A DNA stretch of 24,036 nt from UBA1724 sp963611685 (GCA_963611685.1 CAVDSU010000017.1:1-24036), one strand, 5' to 3'. Counted from the first letter of the stretch, positions 9,498 through 17,161 are shown. The notes: a model not told the origin generated them from the sequence alone. Numbers and translations: made by a program.

Positions 9498-11051
9498 CTA
9501 TCGCTTCTTTATGCTCTTGACTGCCGGCGCGTTGACCCTCGCCAGCTCGTTCAGTCGGTCGAAAATCTGGTCCACCGTGGTCTTGCGGGTCACCGCCATA
9601 ACCCGGCGGTACTCGTCGTCGACGTCCTTGGGGGTGAGTCCCGGGGTTGTCTGGATGTATGCCGCCATGTGGCGGTCCACTGCCGCAAGGTTCGCCTGGA
9701 CCACCCATTCCGCGTCCTTGTCGGAGGGCTTCCACCACGTGTCGTCGGGGTCGTAGGCGTAAAAGTCCTCCTCCTTTGCAAGTTTCCCGAATCCCGCCTT
9801 CTCGTCGTAGTAGTTCAGGCGGTAGTACTGGAGGAGCGCGGCGTTCTCGTCCCGCGCGTCGGGATAGGCGCACGACTGGATAAGCTTCTGCGCCTGCTGG
9901 TAGCCCTTCGGGTCGTCGGCGTAGACAAGCGACGCCTGGCGGTCCAGGTCCTCCACGCGCTCGGCGCGTGCCTCAAGGTCGGAGGGGAACTGCGTGCCGT
10001 AGACCTCGGAGACGAACGCCCCCTGCCTGCGCTCGACTGCAAGCTTGTGCGCCTTCGCGGCTTCCGCCGCCACCTTCTCCGATGCCCTCTTGCGCTGTTC
10101 GGCTATCGCCTCCCTGCGGAGGGAAACTGTCTTCTCCAACCCCTTGCGCTGCTCCTCGGTGACGGATCCCGCGGGAAGCGCTGCCAAGGCGTCGGAACCG
10201 TCGGAGGCGGAGTCCATGACCGCGGCGCGCGCGTCCCGGGCGTTCTGGGCCATCTTCGCGTCCAAGGCCTTCACCATGCCCTGCCGCCTCTCGTAGGAAA
10301 GGGGGGTTTCCGTCCCCGTGGAGTCCGTCCAGGTAAGGGCGCTATAGGTGCCGTCTTCGTTCTTCGCCTCAAGGCGCCCGCGAAGCTCCATGAGGTTGCT
10401 CTCCCTGTCCGCAAGGATCTGATCGAAGTCCCTCTGCGCGCTCTTCTCGTTGGTCTCAGAAAGGCGCTTCTCGTATGCCTCGTTGGACAAAAGCCCCGCG
10501 TTCTGCACCTCGTCAAGCGCAATGCGCGCCCCCACGAAGTCGCCCGCGTCCTCGCGCTCGGAGACGACGCCAAGCCCAGTATTCAGGGACTGCGTCAGGT
10601 ATGCCTGAGTCTGGATCGCGCTGGTATTGCGGCCGAACTTGAAGTCCGCGTCGTTGCGCCACAGGTCCAGCTTCTCCCGGTTGCTCCGGGATAGCTTGTT
10701 GTAGCGCTCCTGCTGGTCCTTGTGGAGGGAGTCCAGCCCCTCCCGGTACCTGTCCATGTAGTCGGCGGAGCTGTCAGGGTTCGCCTTCTGCCAGTCGGAC
10801 TCCTGGACCATGAAGTGCTCCTGCTCCTGCTGGAGCTTCAACATCTCCATGCGGTCGGAGGACTCCTTCACGGCGGCGTCGATCCTGACCCACCTGGCGC
10901 CAAGCCCCATTAGATCCCCGCCAAGCTTGGCAAGGTCCCCCATCGCCTTTGCCCCCTGCATTCCGAAGTCCAGCGGCACGCCGGGTTGCGTTGCGTAGGA
11001 CGGAACGGTGCCTTCCGCGTAGGGAAGATTCGTCTTTGGTATGATAGGCAT
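9498..11051 (-). CDS. Internal virion protein (T7 gp15-like position), 517 aa
   Basis: This hydrophilic, highly charged, mostly helical 517-aa protein lies between the Gly-Ser-tailed protein and the 2311-aa protein. The ATG at 11051 is preceded by GGAGGGG about 7 nt upstream. The N-terminus (MPIIPKTNLPYAEGTV) is typical of virion proteins of this class: a short Pro-rich lead followed by GMQGAKAMGDLAKLGGDLMG. The middle is rich in Asp/Glu/Lys/Gln (for example MEMLKLQQEQEHFMVQESDW) and reads as long helices. There is no signal peptide or transmembrane segment. Gene order (gp14-, gp15-, gp16-like) and composition indicate an internal-core or ejection protein. Direct homology to T7 gp15 (747 aa) is not evident from reading. 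Confidence 0.78.
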   Translation of the reverse strand: MPIIPKTNLPYAEGTVPSYATQPGVPLDFGMQGAKAMGDLAKLGGDLMGLGARWVRIDAAVKESSDRMEMLKLQQEQEHFMVQESDWQKANPDSSADYMDRYREGLDSLHKDQQERYNKLSRSNREKLDLWRNDADFKFGRNTSAIQTQAYLTQSLNTGLGVVSEREDAGDFVGARIALDEVQNAGLLSNEAYEKRLSETNEKSAQRDFDQILADRESNLMELRGRLEAKNEDGTYSALTWTDSTGTETPLSYERRQGMVKALDAKMAQNARDARAAVMDSASDGSDALAALPAGSVTEEQRKGLEKTVSLRREAIAEQRKRASEKVAAEAAKAHKLAVERRQGAFVSEVYGTQFPSDLEARAERVEDLDRQASLVYADDPKGYQQAQKLIQSCAYPDARDENAALLQYYRLNYYDEKAGFGKLAKEEDFYAYDPDDTWWKPSDKDAEWVVQANLAAVDRHMAAYIQTTPGLTPKDVDDEYRRVMAVTRKTTVDQIFDRLNELARVNAPAVKSIKKR

Positions 11052-11070
11052 TTTCTACCCCTCCTTTGTG

Positions 11071-11793
11071 CTAGTTGCCGCCGCCGCCACCGGAGCCGCC
11101 GGAGCCGCCGGAGCCACCGGAACCACCGGAGCCGCCGGAGCCGCCGGAGCCACCGGAACCACCGGAGCCGCCGGAGCCGCCGGAGCCACCGGAACCACCG
11201 GAGCCGCCGGAGCCGCCGGAGCCACCGGAACCACCGGAGCCGCCGGAGCCGCCGGAGCCACCGGAACCACCGGAGCCGCCGGAGCCGCCGGAGCTCCCAA
11301 GAGTCCCGCCCACGGCCATTGTCGCGGATCCAACGGTGCCAATGATGCTGGCGGCAAGCTGCGCCCCCGTCATGCGGGATTTCTTCGCCTGCCACGCCTG
11401 CGTGCGGAAGGCGTCGGCCTGCGACAGGAGGGAGGTGCTCCGGGCATGCCCGGCAACCATGGTGTCGTTCGCCTTCAAAGACAGGTCGGCGGCGCTCTGC
11501 GCCATCTGCGCAAGCGGGCTCCCGCTGTCCAGCGCCGCGCCGCTCATGCCGTATTTCGCACGCATGGAGGAAAGCGCCCTCCTGCGCTCAACCTGCTGGC
11601 GGCGCGCGTTCTCCTCGCTCTGCAACTGCGTGGCGCGCGCCTCGTTCTCCGCCGCCTTCGCGTTCGCAAGGGCCGCGCTTTCGTTCGTCTTCGCGTTCGC
11701 CTTGCTCTGCCGGTATTGCATCGCCGCGCTGGCGGAGCCAGCCGCCACTGCGGCGGCGGCGCCGGTCAGCATCACTGCCGTGGAAACTGCCAT
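11071..11793 (-). CDS. Internal virion protein (T7 gp14-like) with Gly-Ser repeat tail
   Basis: This 240-aa protein starts at the ATG at 11793, with GGGGAGG about 8-10 nt upstream, just 4 nt after the preceding stop. Residues 1-24 are hydrophobic and Ala-rich (MAVSTAVMLTGAAAAVAAGS). Residues of about 25-110 form an Ala/Gln/Arg helix with RRRALSSMRAKYGMSG and LDSGSPLAQMAQSAADLSL. This pattern (short hydrophobic N-terminus, RxxA..G.SG..LDSGSPL) is characteristic of podovirus internal virion proteins in the T7 gp14 position. From about residue 166 to the end the protein is almost pure GGS repeat, encoded by a 36-bp minisatellite. The core is probably ejected and may insert in the outer membrane. 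The tail looks like a flexible linker and is unusual for the family. Confidence 0.8.
   Translation of the reverse strand: MAVSTAVMLTGAAAAVAAGSASAAMQYRQSKANAKTNESAALANAKAAENEARATQLQSEENARRQQVERRRALSSMRAKYGMSGAALDSGSPLAQMAQSAADLSLKANDTMVAGHARSTSLLSQADAFRTQAWQAKKSRMTGAQLAASIIGTVGSATMAVGGTLGSSGGSGGSGGSGGSGGSGGSGGSGGSGGSGGSGGSGGSGGSGGSGGSGGSGGSGGSGGSGGSGGSGGSGGGGGN
11092..11289. repeat. 36-bp coding minisatellite, 5.5 copies, encoding (GGS)n
   Basis: Five perfect tandem copies of a 36-bp unit begin at 11092, 11128, 11164, 11200 and 11236, with a final half-copy at 11272-11289. Each unit is four 9-bp blocks differing by single bases (ggagccgcc, ggagccgcc, ggagccacc, ggaaccacc). The unit encodes four Gly-Gly-Ser triplets on the minus strand. 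The perfect identity between 36-bp units points to recent unit-level duplication. Confidence 0.97.
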
Positions 11794-11797
11794 TTCT

Positions 11798-12208
11798 CTA
11801 TTCCTCCCCTACGTGAAAAACCAAGTTCGCCCGCTGGTAGCTCCCGTTCTCGCCTGCCGCAAGCGCCGCCAGCGAATCCTCGGAGAACGCGGAAACCGCA
11901 AGCGGGCACCCAGTGCGCCATAACGCCTGCTTCATCGTGCGAAGGAGCGGCCGGAAGGCGGCGGCGGTGACGGTCTTGGGCTCGTCGGGATTGGCTATCA
12001 CCTTCCCAAGGAAGCCCAGACCGCCGGGAATCGACGGGAAGACCGCCCCTGCCGCAACAAGGCGGCCGTCCTTGAACGCGCCCATCGTCCACCCCTCGGG
12101 TATCAGGAGGCGCTCCGCCGTCTCCATTTCGGCGCCGCGGCGGGCTACCATCCATCCCACGACCCTCTCCCGCTCGTCGCGGTCAAGCCAGCGCGTCTCA
12201 ATGGGCAT
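11798..12208 (-). CDS. GNAT-like protein in the tail module
   Basis: This 136-aa protein lies between the gp12-like tail protein (2 nt gap after its TAG) and the gp14-like internal protein. The ATG at 12208 has GGAC about 10 nt upstream. The sequence alternates helices and strands. The segment WTMGAFKDGRLVAAGAVFPS near residues 40-59 looks like the central beta-strands of a GNAT acetyltransferase. The C-terminus (SYQRANLVFHVGEE) is strand-like. The usual acetyl-CoA loop (Q/R-x-x-G-x-G/A) is not clear, so it may be a catalytically inactive GNAT-fold protein, as often seen between tail and internal-virion genes in related podoviruses. Role unknown; the fold call is moderate. Confidence 0.72.
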   Translation of the reverse strand: MPIETRWLDRDERERVVGWMVARRGAEMETAERLLIPEGWTMGAFKDGRLVAAGAVFPSIPGGLGFLGKVIANPDEPKTVTAAAFRPLLRTMKQALWRTGCPLAVSAFSEDSLAALAAGENGSYQRANLVFHVGEE

Positions 12209-12210
12209 TG

Positions 12211-14565
12211 CTAGGCGTCCTCCATCGAAATCACCTGCGACACGGCCGCGACGTTCAGCGGGAACGGGGAGCTCGTGCGGATCTCAACCCACACCCGCCG
12301 CGCGTTGCCCCCCATCGGAGCGGAAACCACGGCCTCCGTGCGCGTCGGCGCCGCCTCGTCCACGTCGTCGGACACGCGCCTGTCGTCAAGCGGAATCCAT
12401 TTCCCGGCATTGCAGCGAAGCTCCCCGCCCCTGCTGTCGTACTTGTCCACGAGGACGCGGTTTATCGTCTTCTTCCGCAGGAGGCTGTGCCCGTCCTGCC
12501 CCGCGAATTCCGCGGGCATGGGGGAAAGCACGGATGAGTACGGCAGGCCAAGCCAGCCGATGGGGGAGCCCTCCGGGGTCTCCTTGAGCTCTCCGGAGTC
12601 CAACATGTAGTTGCCGCTCCCGTCCGGGGAGGCGCCAAGCACGCGCCCGTCGGAGAGCAGCAGCGCCGCCTTTGCTCCGGGCAGGATCCCCGCGGTGGAA
12701 GGCACGAGGGACGCGCCGGAAAGCGTCCAATGGATCCCGGCTCCTTCCGGAACGCTCCCCGCGTAGACGGGGGCGTAGAGGTCCAGGCAGACGCCGCCTT
12801 TCCCCTCCATCGTGGAAAGGGCATTGCCAAGCACTGCCGCCAGCAGGTCGTTCCCGTCCGGCCCGGGAAGGACGCAGAAGGAGCCGCAGGAGGCGCCGGA
12901 TGGATGGCGTGCCCACCCCGTCACGTTCTGCGAAGTGTTGAGCGTGGCGGAGCACAGGACGCCATCCTCGCGCAGCGTCCACAGCACGGTGTCCGGGAAT
13001 CTCTGGAGCCCAAGCTCCCTGACCGGGGACTCGTCCAGGATGTGGCGCGCCATCAGCGTGAGCTCGTCCGCGCCGTAGGCGTCGCTCTCCCAGTTGTAGG
13101 CAAGGGAGCGGAGGCGCCGCCCGTCCTTCTGGACGAAGACCAGCCGGTCCTGCGCCATGACGCACACGGAGGGGAACTTGGAGCCATAGGAGGAATTCCG
13201 CTTGAGGGACAGGGAAGAGGCGGTCAGGGGGTCGTTGCGGGATCCGCCGGTGACCTCCCACTCGTCCTCCGTGGTGCCCAAGAGGAGGGCGCCGCCGAAG
13301 CCAGCCATCCAGCAGACGCGGCAGACCTTCTCGCTGGACAGCGTGAAGTCCAGCCCGCTGTCGTCCTCGCCGCCAATGGGCATGAAGTCCCCCCAGTCGT
13401 TCGTGCAGCTCCCCCAGATCCGCGCCTGGTGGGCGTCGGTGCCGCCGAAGAACAGCCGCTCCTGGAAGAGGGCGACCGCGCCGGGGTAGCCGTCGGCAGG
13501 GCAGAACGCCCCCCTGCGGAAGGTGTCGGTGTACTTGGTGTTCAGCAGGGGGGAGAGCACGTTACACGTGGCGGAGGTGGCGGAGGAGACCGCGGTCACC
13601 AGAACGACGCCGGTCTTCTCGTATCCCGGGTTTGTGAAGGTATAGCCGATCTTCGCGTCGGCGGCAGTGCCGGTGGTCTCCACCGTCCACAGGAAATAGT
13701 AGCGGGCGTCGCGGTCGTTCTCGTCGCCGGAAAGCGACAGGTTGAAGTCCTTCTCGCTTTCGTAGTGGTACAACAGGTCGTCGTCCGTCGGCTTCTTGCC
13801 CACGCCGTCGCCGTAGTGCCGGTAGATGTCGATCGTCCCGGTCCACGTGCCGCGCGTGGAAAAGGTCCACGCCCCATAGACGCTCGTCCACCCGGAATCC
13901 CAGCCGCCAACGCTGTCGCGCTTGCCGTACTTGCTGGAGGTAATCCCCGTGCGGTGCGTGATGGTGAAGGTGCGCCCAACGTCGGAGGAGTCGAACAGCG
14001 CGCTGGAGGCAGTCAGCGTCGCGCCAGTGTAAACGGATGCCTTGCTGCACTTGATCTCCGCCTCTCCCGTGTATAGGTCCAGCGCCGGGGGGAACTCGAA
14101 CGACAGCGTCTCCAGGGAAAACGCCACGCCCCCGCCAGCGTCCAGCGTCCGCTTGACAACCCGCGGCGCGAATTCCGGGGAGACCAGGTAGAGGACGTCG
14201 GCGGACTGCGTCGTCTGGATCTTCCACGGGTTGATGGAGGCGGGCAGGGCGTCGGAGTCGGACACGGGGGAAACCTCGACCGCCACATCGCGCGCGCCGC
14301 GGAACGCCGAAATTGTCCCGTCGGAGCCAACCGCCAGGGCGTAGGCGTTGCTGTCGTTGAAGACGAACGGAAGGATCCGCTCCGACCCGGAGAACACGTG
14401 GGCCGCAACGGTCCCCGGCCGCCTCTCCACCGCGCCGTAGTCCGTGGGGATGAAGTTCTCCAGGATCCGGCAGCCGCGGGAATACGCGTCCACCTCAGGG
14501 CGCGCAAGCATGCGGGGGGAAAGCTCCCCCGCGTTGAAGCTGTTCACGACGGTTCTGACACTCAT
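12211..14565 (-). CDS. Tail tubular protein B-like (T7 gp12-like) tail nozzle protein
   Basis: This 784-aa protein is close to T7 gp12 (794 aa). The chosen ATG at 14565-14563 gives MSVRTVVNSFNAGELSPRML. It is followed by RPEVDAYSRGCRILENFIPT and YGAVERRPGT, a hallmark N-terminus of podovirus tail proteins of this family (GELSP, Y..GC..L.NF, RRPGT). The frame runs open to 14784, but that extension overlaps the upstream gene and lacks such motifs. A purine-rich GGGGGAATCTAGGA precedes the ATG. Later segments such as FGGTDAHQARIWGS and GSRNDPLTASSLSLKRNSSY also fit this family. It should form the distal nozzle of the short tail below the gp11-like adaptor. Confidence 0.92.
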   Translation of the reverse strand: MSVRTVVNSFNAGELSPRMLARPEVDAYSRGCRILENFIPTDYGAVERRPGTVAAHVFSGSERILPFVFNDSNAYALAVGSDGTISAFRGARDVAVEVSPVSDSDALPASINPWKIQTTQSADVLYLVSPEFAPRVVKRTLDAGGGVAFSLETLSFEFPPALDLYTGEAEIKCSKASVYTGATLTASSALFDSSDVGRTFTITHRTGITSSKYGKRDSVGGWDSGWTSVYGAWTFSTRGTWTGTIDIYRHYGDGVGKKPTDDDLLYHYESEKDFNLSLSGDENDRDARYYFLWTVETTGTAADAKIGYTFTNPGYEKTGVVLVTAVSSATSATCNVLSPLLNTKYTDTFRRGAFCPADGYPGAVALFQERLFFGGTDAHQARIWGSCTNDWGDFMPIGGEDDSGLDFTLSSEKVCRVCWMAGFGGALLLGTTEDEWEVTGGSRNDPLTASSLSLKRNSSYGSKFPSVCVMAQDRLVFVQKDGRRLRSLAYNWESDAYGADELTLMARHILDESPVRELGLQRFPDTVLWTLREDGVLCSATLNTSQNVTGWARHPSGASCGSFCVLPGPDGNDLLAAVLGNALSTMEGKGGVCLDLYAPVYAGSVPEGAGIHWTLSGASLVPSTAGILPGAKAALLLSDGRVLGASPDGSGNYMLDSGELKETPEGSPIGWLGLPYSSVLSPMPAEFAGQDGHSLLRKKTINRVLVDKYDSRGGELRCNAGKWIPLDDRRVSDDVDEAAPTRTEAVVSAPMGGNARRVWVEIRTSSPFPLNVAAVSQVISMEDA

Positions 14566-14567
14566 TC

Positions 14568-15146
14568 CTAGATTCCCCCAAGGTGAGCGGAAAGCCAGCG
14601 GCCGGGACGGCGAATGGGCTGGTGCATCTCGTAGTTCTCGGCGGCGTCCTCGCACGCCGCGCGGGCGGCCTCCTCCTGATGGCGCTTGTACAGGATCTGG
14701 TGCAAGGTCATGTTCCCGGAAATCGACGGGCACATCTCCGCCGCAAGCAAATATGCAACGGCGGAGGCAAACGTGGAGGGCCAAACCGCGGGATCCTCCA
14801 CAAGCTTCACATATTCAAGGACGGCCTCGTCGCCGTCAGCGTATAGCTTCGTCGCCTCCCGCACATACTGTTGCCCCCCACCGACGCAGACCACGCGAAC
14901 GCAGTCGCCGGGGAGGGCGAACACGGAAGGCATGCCCTCGAAGGGGCTCGCCTCCCCGGACAGCCGCCGGAGCGTGATTCGCCGCGTGGCGAAGCTCCAG
15001 GCGCGCCGCCCAAGGAGACGCTCGACGACGGAGGGTAGAAGCCGGGAACACAGCTCCGCCTCCGGGGTGGCCTCGTCCAGTCCCTGGATCGGGGGGTGGT
15101 TCAAGTATCCCAAGGCAAGGTTGCAAATGTCTGTCTTCCCGAACAT
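14568..15146 (-). CDS. Tail tubular protein A-like (T7 gp11-like) head-tail adaptor
   Basis: This 192-aa protein starts at the ATG at 15146 with GGAGGG 8 nt upstream. The N-terminus FGKTDICNLALGYLNHPPIQ followed by LDEATPEAELCSRLLPSVVE, and then RRAWSFATRRITLRRLS, is the typical signature of gp11-like adaptors (N.AL..LG...I.S..E.T.EA..C...YP..R...L....W.FA..R..L). T7 gp11 is 196 aa. It should dock between the portal ring and the gp12-like nozzle. It ends 2 nt before the gp12-like ATG, indicating coupling. A partial copy of the promoter-like motif (14750-14772) lies inside this coding sequence. Confidence 0.92.
   Translation of the reverse strand: MFGKTDICNLALGYLNHPPIQGLDEATPEAELCSRLLPSVVERLLGRRAWSFATRRITLRRLSGEASPFEGMPSVFALPGDCVRVVCVGGGQQYVREATKLYADGDEAVLEYVKLVEDPAVWPSTFASAVAYLLAAEMCPSISGNMTLHQILYKRHQEEAARAACEDAAENYEMHQPIRRPGRWLSAHLGGI
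14750..14772 (-). promoter_or_regulatory. Degenerate third copy of the promoter-like motif, inside a gene
   Basis: The minus strand reads GTTTGCC, then TCCGCC, then GTTGCATATT. It is the 17-bp motif of copies 1 and 2 with six extra bases in the middle; the right 13 bases are identical. It is in frame within the gp11-like gene and about 185 nt upstream of the gp12-like ATG. It may be a weak internal site, a relic, or chance constrained by coding. Confidence 0.25.
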
Positions 15147-15170
15147 TCTCTATCCCTCCGTCGTCTTTTC

Positions 15171-15186
15171 GCCTAGAGCGCTAGGC
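15171..15186 (-). other. Stem-loop over the capsid gene stop codon
   Basis: GCCTAG and CTAGGC form a perfect 6-bp stem around a 4-nt loop. It overlaps the TAG stop of the major capsid gene, and no T-tract follows in the direction of transcription. It is not a classical terminator. It could instead stabilise the capsid mRNA 3' end or modulate the downstream adaptor gene, whose ribosome site begins about 10 nt later. Confidence 0.5.
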
Positions 15187-16080
15187 CTCCTCGCACTCGA
15201 TCTGGACAACGCCGGTATCCTCGTAGCGGGTGGAGCCGGCCTTCAGCTTCATGTAGACCTGCCACGCGTTGCACTTGTCGGGGCGCTGGTTGATCTCGCT
15301 CTTCAGGGGCTGGGGCTCGCCCAGGACCACGTTGGACTTGAGGAAGGCGAAGCAGGAGCGGGTGCCGCTGGTGAAGGGCAGGATGTTACCGTCCAGGACC
15401 ACGAACTTGAAGCCCAGGAAGGTATCAACCTCGCCGGCAACCAGTGCGCGAACGGTGTTGTAGTCCGCGCTCTGGACCTGGGAGATCTTCAGCAGGTCGT
15501 CCAGCTGGCTCTGAGTGATCACCATCACGCACTCCTGGCCGGGGGCCTTGAGGGGGATGTTGGACTTGCCAAGGATGGAGCGGGCCTTCAGGAGCTTCTC
15601 CAGGGTCAGGCCGCTGTTAGAGCTGCCGCCGTAGGTCACGGCGATCTTCTGTTCGTCGGGCAGGGCAACCTGGGTGGTGCCGGTCTTGCCGGTGTAGGCA
15701 ACGCCGGCCAGGCCGTTGTTCACGATGATGGAGTCAAGGCAGCGACCCATGGCAAGGGCGCCGGAGCGGGTAATGGGGCCGGTGGGGTCCACGATCGGGT
15801 TCATGCCCTGTTCCTCGGTCCAGTCCAGAATGTCGCTCCAGTGGTAGGCGTCGGCCTTCAGGACGCGCCGATCGAACTTGACGCCGTCGCCGTTGGGGGT
15901 GTCGGCCAACTTGCTGGTCACCAGCTGCGCGGCAGTGGGGTTGGCGCGCTCGATGGTGCGCATCTCGCCCTTCATGTCGATGTGGGTGACGTGCTGGTAG
16001 AGCAGGGAGCCCTGTTGCTGGGCCATCATGTAGACGTTGTTCGCGTAGGTGGTCGCGTAGATTTCGGGGATTTGAGCCAT
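15181..16080 (-). CDS. Major capsid protein (Phage_capsid_2 type)
   Basis: This 299-aa protein starts at the ATG at 16080-16078, with AGGA about 9 nt upstream. The N-terminus MAQIPEIYATTYANNVYMMA followed by QQQGSLLYQHV fits the Phage_capsid_2 family signature (Y..NV..L.QQ..S.L...V). Later WSDILDWTEEQGMNPIVDPT and ALAMGRCLDSIIVNNGLAGV match the W.D..D..D......DP......A...GR..D..I...L.G core of that family, which builds the icosahedral shell on an HK97 fold. It follows the scaffold gene across a 178-nt structured leader, longer than any other gap in the leftward block. This arrangement suggests separate control for high-level synthesis. Confidence 0.92.
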   Translation of the reverse strand: MAQIPEIYATTYANNVYMMAQQQGSLLYQHVTHIDMKGEMRTIERANPTAAQLVTSKLADTPNGDGVKFDRRVLKADAYHWSDILDWTEEQGMNPIVDPTGPITRSGALAMGRCLDSIIVNNGLAGVAYTGKTGTTQVALPDEQKIAVTYGGSSNSGLTLEKLLKARSILGKSNIPLKAPGQECVMVITQSQLDDLLKISQVQSADYNTVRALVAGEVDTFLGFKFVVLDGNILPFTSGTRSCFAFLKSNVVLGEPQPLKSEINQRPDKCNAWQVYMKLKAGSTRYEDTGVVQIECEEA

Positions 16081-16110
16081 TGTTGTGGTTCCTATGCTTT
16101 CATTGGTTCC

Positions 16111-16135
16111 AACTAGTGAATTTTCCTCACTAGTT
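16111..16135 (-). other. Capsid leader stem-loop 3 (perfect 9-bp arms)
   Basis: AACTAGTGA (16111-16119) and TCACTAGTT (16127-16135) are perfect inverted repeats around a 7-nt loop, ending 30 nt upstream of the capsid ATG. The arms contain ACTAGT. There is no T-tract, so termination is unlikely. A role in mRNA processing or stability, or as a protein-binding site, is inferred. Confidence 0.75.
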
Positions 16136-16157
16136 CCTGTGACGGATCCGCGGTTGT

Positions 16158-16171
16158 CCGGGGTCTCCCGG
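16158..16171 (-). other. Capsid leader small hairpin
   Basis: CCGGG and CCCGG flank a GTCT loop, giving a 5-bp G/C stem. It lies between the two stronger hairpins of the capsid leader. On its own it is weak evidence; it is listed because it adds to a cluster of stems in the same leader. Confidence 0.35.
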
Positions 16172-16177
16172 GTCGCG

Positions 16178-16198
16178 CCGGTGGTAGTCGTCCACCGG
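16178..16198 (-). other. Capsid leader stem-loop 2 (perfect 7-bp arms)
   Basis: CCGGTGG (16178-16184) and CCACCGG (16192-16198) form a perfect 7-bp G/C-rich stem around a 7-nt loop. It lies in the middle of the leader between the scaffold stop and the capsid start and is not followed by a T-run. Confidence 0.6.
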
Positions 16199-16202
16199 TC
16201 CG

Positions 16203-16250
16203 CCACGCCGCTCGGCGGGTCCCTGGGGGATTGTCCGCCGCCGGGCGTGG
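16203..16250 (-). other. Capsid leader stem-loop 1, just after the scaffold stop
   Basis: Outer arms CCACGCC (16203-16209) and GGCGTGG (16244-16250) pair perfectly, with inner pairing CGGCGG/CCGCCG adding to the stem. It begins about 8 nt after the scaffold stop codon. With no T-tract it is not a canonical intrinsic terminator, but it could partially terminate transcription or protect the mRNA end. Confidence 0.55.
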
Positions 16251-16258
16251 AAGGGTGG

Positions 16259-17161
16259 CTAGCTCCTCATGGCAAGCAGGCGCGCCACCTCGGCGACGCG
16301 CGCGTTGTGGGAGGGGCTGGAGCTGTCGAAGTAGGGGTCCTTCGGGTTGGAGAGGATCGCGTCAAGCGCGGAGGGCGCGCCGGCCGCGGAGTTGTCGGAG
16401 GTCCCCGCAAGGCTGGACTCGCCAAGGGAGCGCCCATATTGGGCCATGGCGCGGATGAATCCCGCGTCGTTCAGGCAGGCGTTCCCAGCAAGGGCCTTCT
16501 CGATCCCAATCGCACGAAGGGCGCGGTTCGCAGTGCGGATGTTCTGGTCGTAGGAAAGCCCCCACTCCTTGCGAAGGGAGTCCTCGGAGGCGCGCCGCAT
16601 GTCCTCAAGGCCGCCCATCGCCTGGTCCATCGCCTCGCTGTAGAGCTTCAGCATCTCGCCAGCCTGGCGGTTGGACAGACCCGCGGCGTGGAAGCGCGCC
16701 AAAACGCCGCTTCTCTGGTCGTCGCTTGCCCACTGGAAACCCTGCGGCACGTCGTAGGAACTTGCCTCCTTCGGGCGCCCCAAGGCGTCGTAGACCTTGC
16801 CCCAGTCCTCGGGGGTCGCGTTCTCGCCGGGGACGGCTACCTTGTTGGCCCCCACCATCTTCTGCGCGTGGACGAAGGAGGTCGCCAGCGCCTGGACGCT
16901 GGACATGTGGTCCAGGCATTTCTCGTTGCGGATCTCCTCGGGAAGGCGGCTTCGCCAATCCCCCAAGAGGTTCCCGTCCTTGTCAGCCCAGGTGGCGGGC
17001 AGGCTCTCCTGCGCCGCGGGGGCGGCGCCGTTCTGCGCCTCGCCAACGACGGGCTCGGCGGACTCTCCGCCAAGCAAGGGCGCGGAATTCTCCACGGCGG
17101 CGGTTGCGTTCTGCTGCCCTTCGGCGGCAACGGCGGTGGTCTCGTTCTGTTTGTCTTCCAT
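16259..17161 (-). CDS. Capsid scaffolding protein
   Basis: This 300-aa protein precedes the capsid gene. The ATG at 17161 has AGGA 5 nt upstream and follows the previous stop by 6 nt. The N-terminal ~50 residues are Ala/Glu/Asn-rich and low in complexity. Then come DWRSRLPEEIRNEKCLDHMS and SFVHAQKMVGANKVAVPGEN, followed by PEDWGKVYDALGRPKEASSY. These match the typical W+..LP.E.R....L.......A......VG..K..VP......E.W...Y..LG.P..A..Y pattern of podovirus scaffolds. The rest is helical, ending in a basic NARVAEVARLLAMRS segment that plausibly binds capsid protein. It should direct procapsid assembly and then leave or be degraded. Confidence 0.9.
   Translation of the reverse strand: MEDKQNETTAVAAEGQQNATAAVENSAPLLGGESAEPVVGEAQNGAAPAAQESLPATWADKDGNLLGDWRSRLPEEIRNEKCLDHMSSVQALATSFVHAQKMVGANKVAVPGENATPEDWGKVYDALGRPKEASSYDVPQGFQWASDDQRSGVLARFHAAGLSNRQAGEMLKLYSEAMDQAMGGLEDMRRASEDSLRKEWGLSYDQNIRTANRALRAIGIEKALAGNACLNDAGFIRAMAQYGRSLGESSLAGTSDNSAAGAPSALDAILSNPKDPYFDSSSPSHNARVAEVARLLAMRS

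Noticed and set aside
4842..10694. A 1950-codon open frame on the plus strand opposite the 2311-aa gene
   Set aside because: It is antisense to a convincing coding region, its translation is Leu/Val/Arg/Gly-rich without domains, and it spans two real minus-strand genes. High G+C leaves few stops in the opposite frame.
11092..11289. Possible CRISPR array
   Set aside because: The 36-bp units are directly adjacent with no spacers and encode an in-frame peptide repeat.
11075..11923. Plus-strand frame with a long Pro-Pro-Glu repeat
   Set aside because: It is the mirror of the GGS minisatellite. The minus frame has the ribosome site, start and a family-like core; the plus frame does not.
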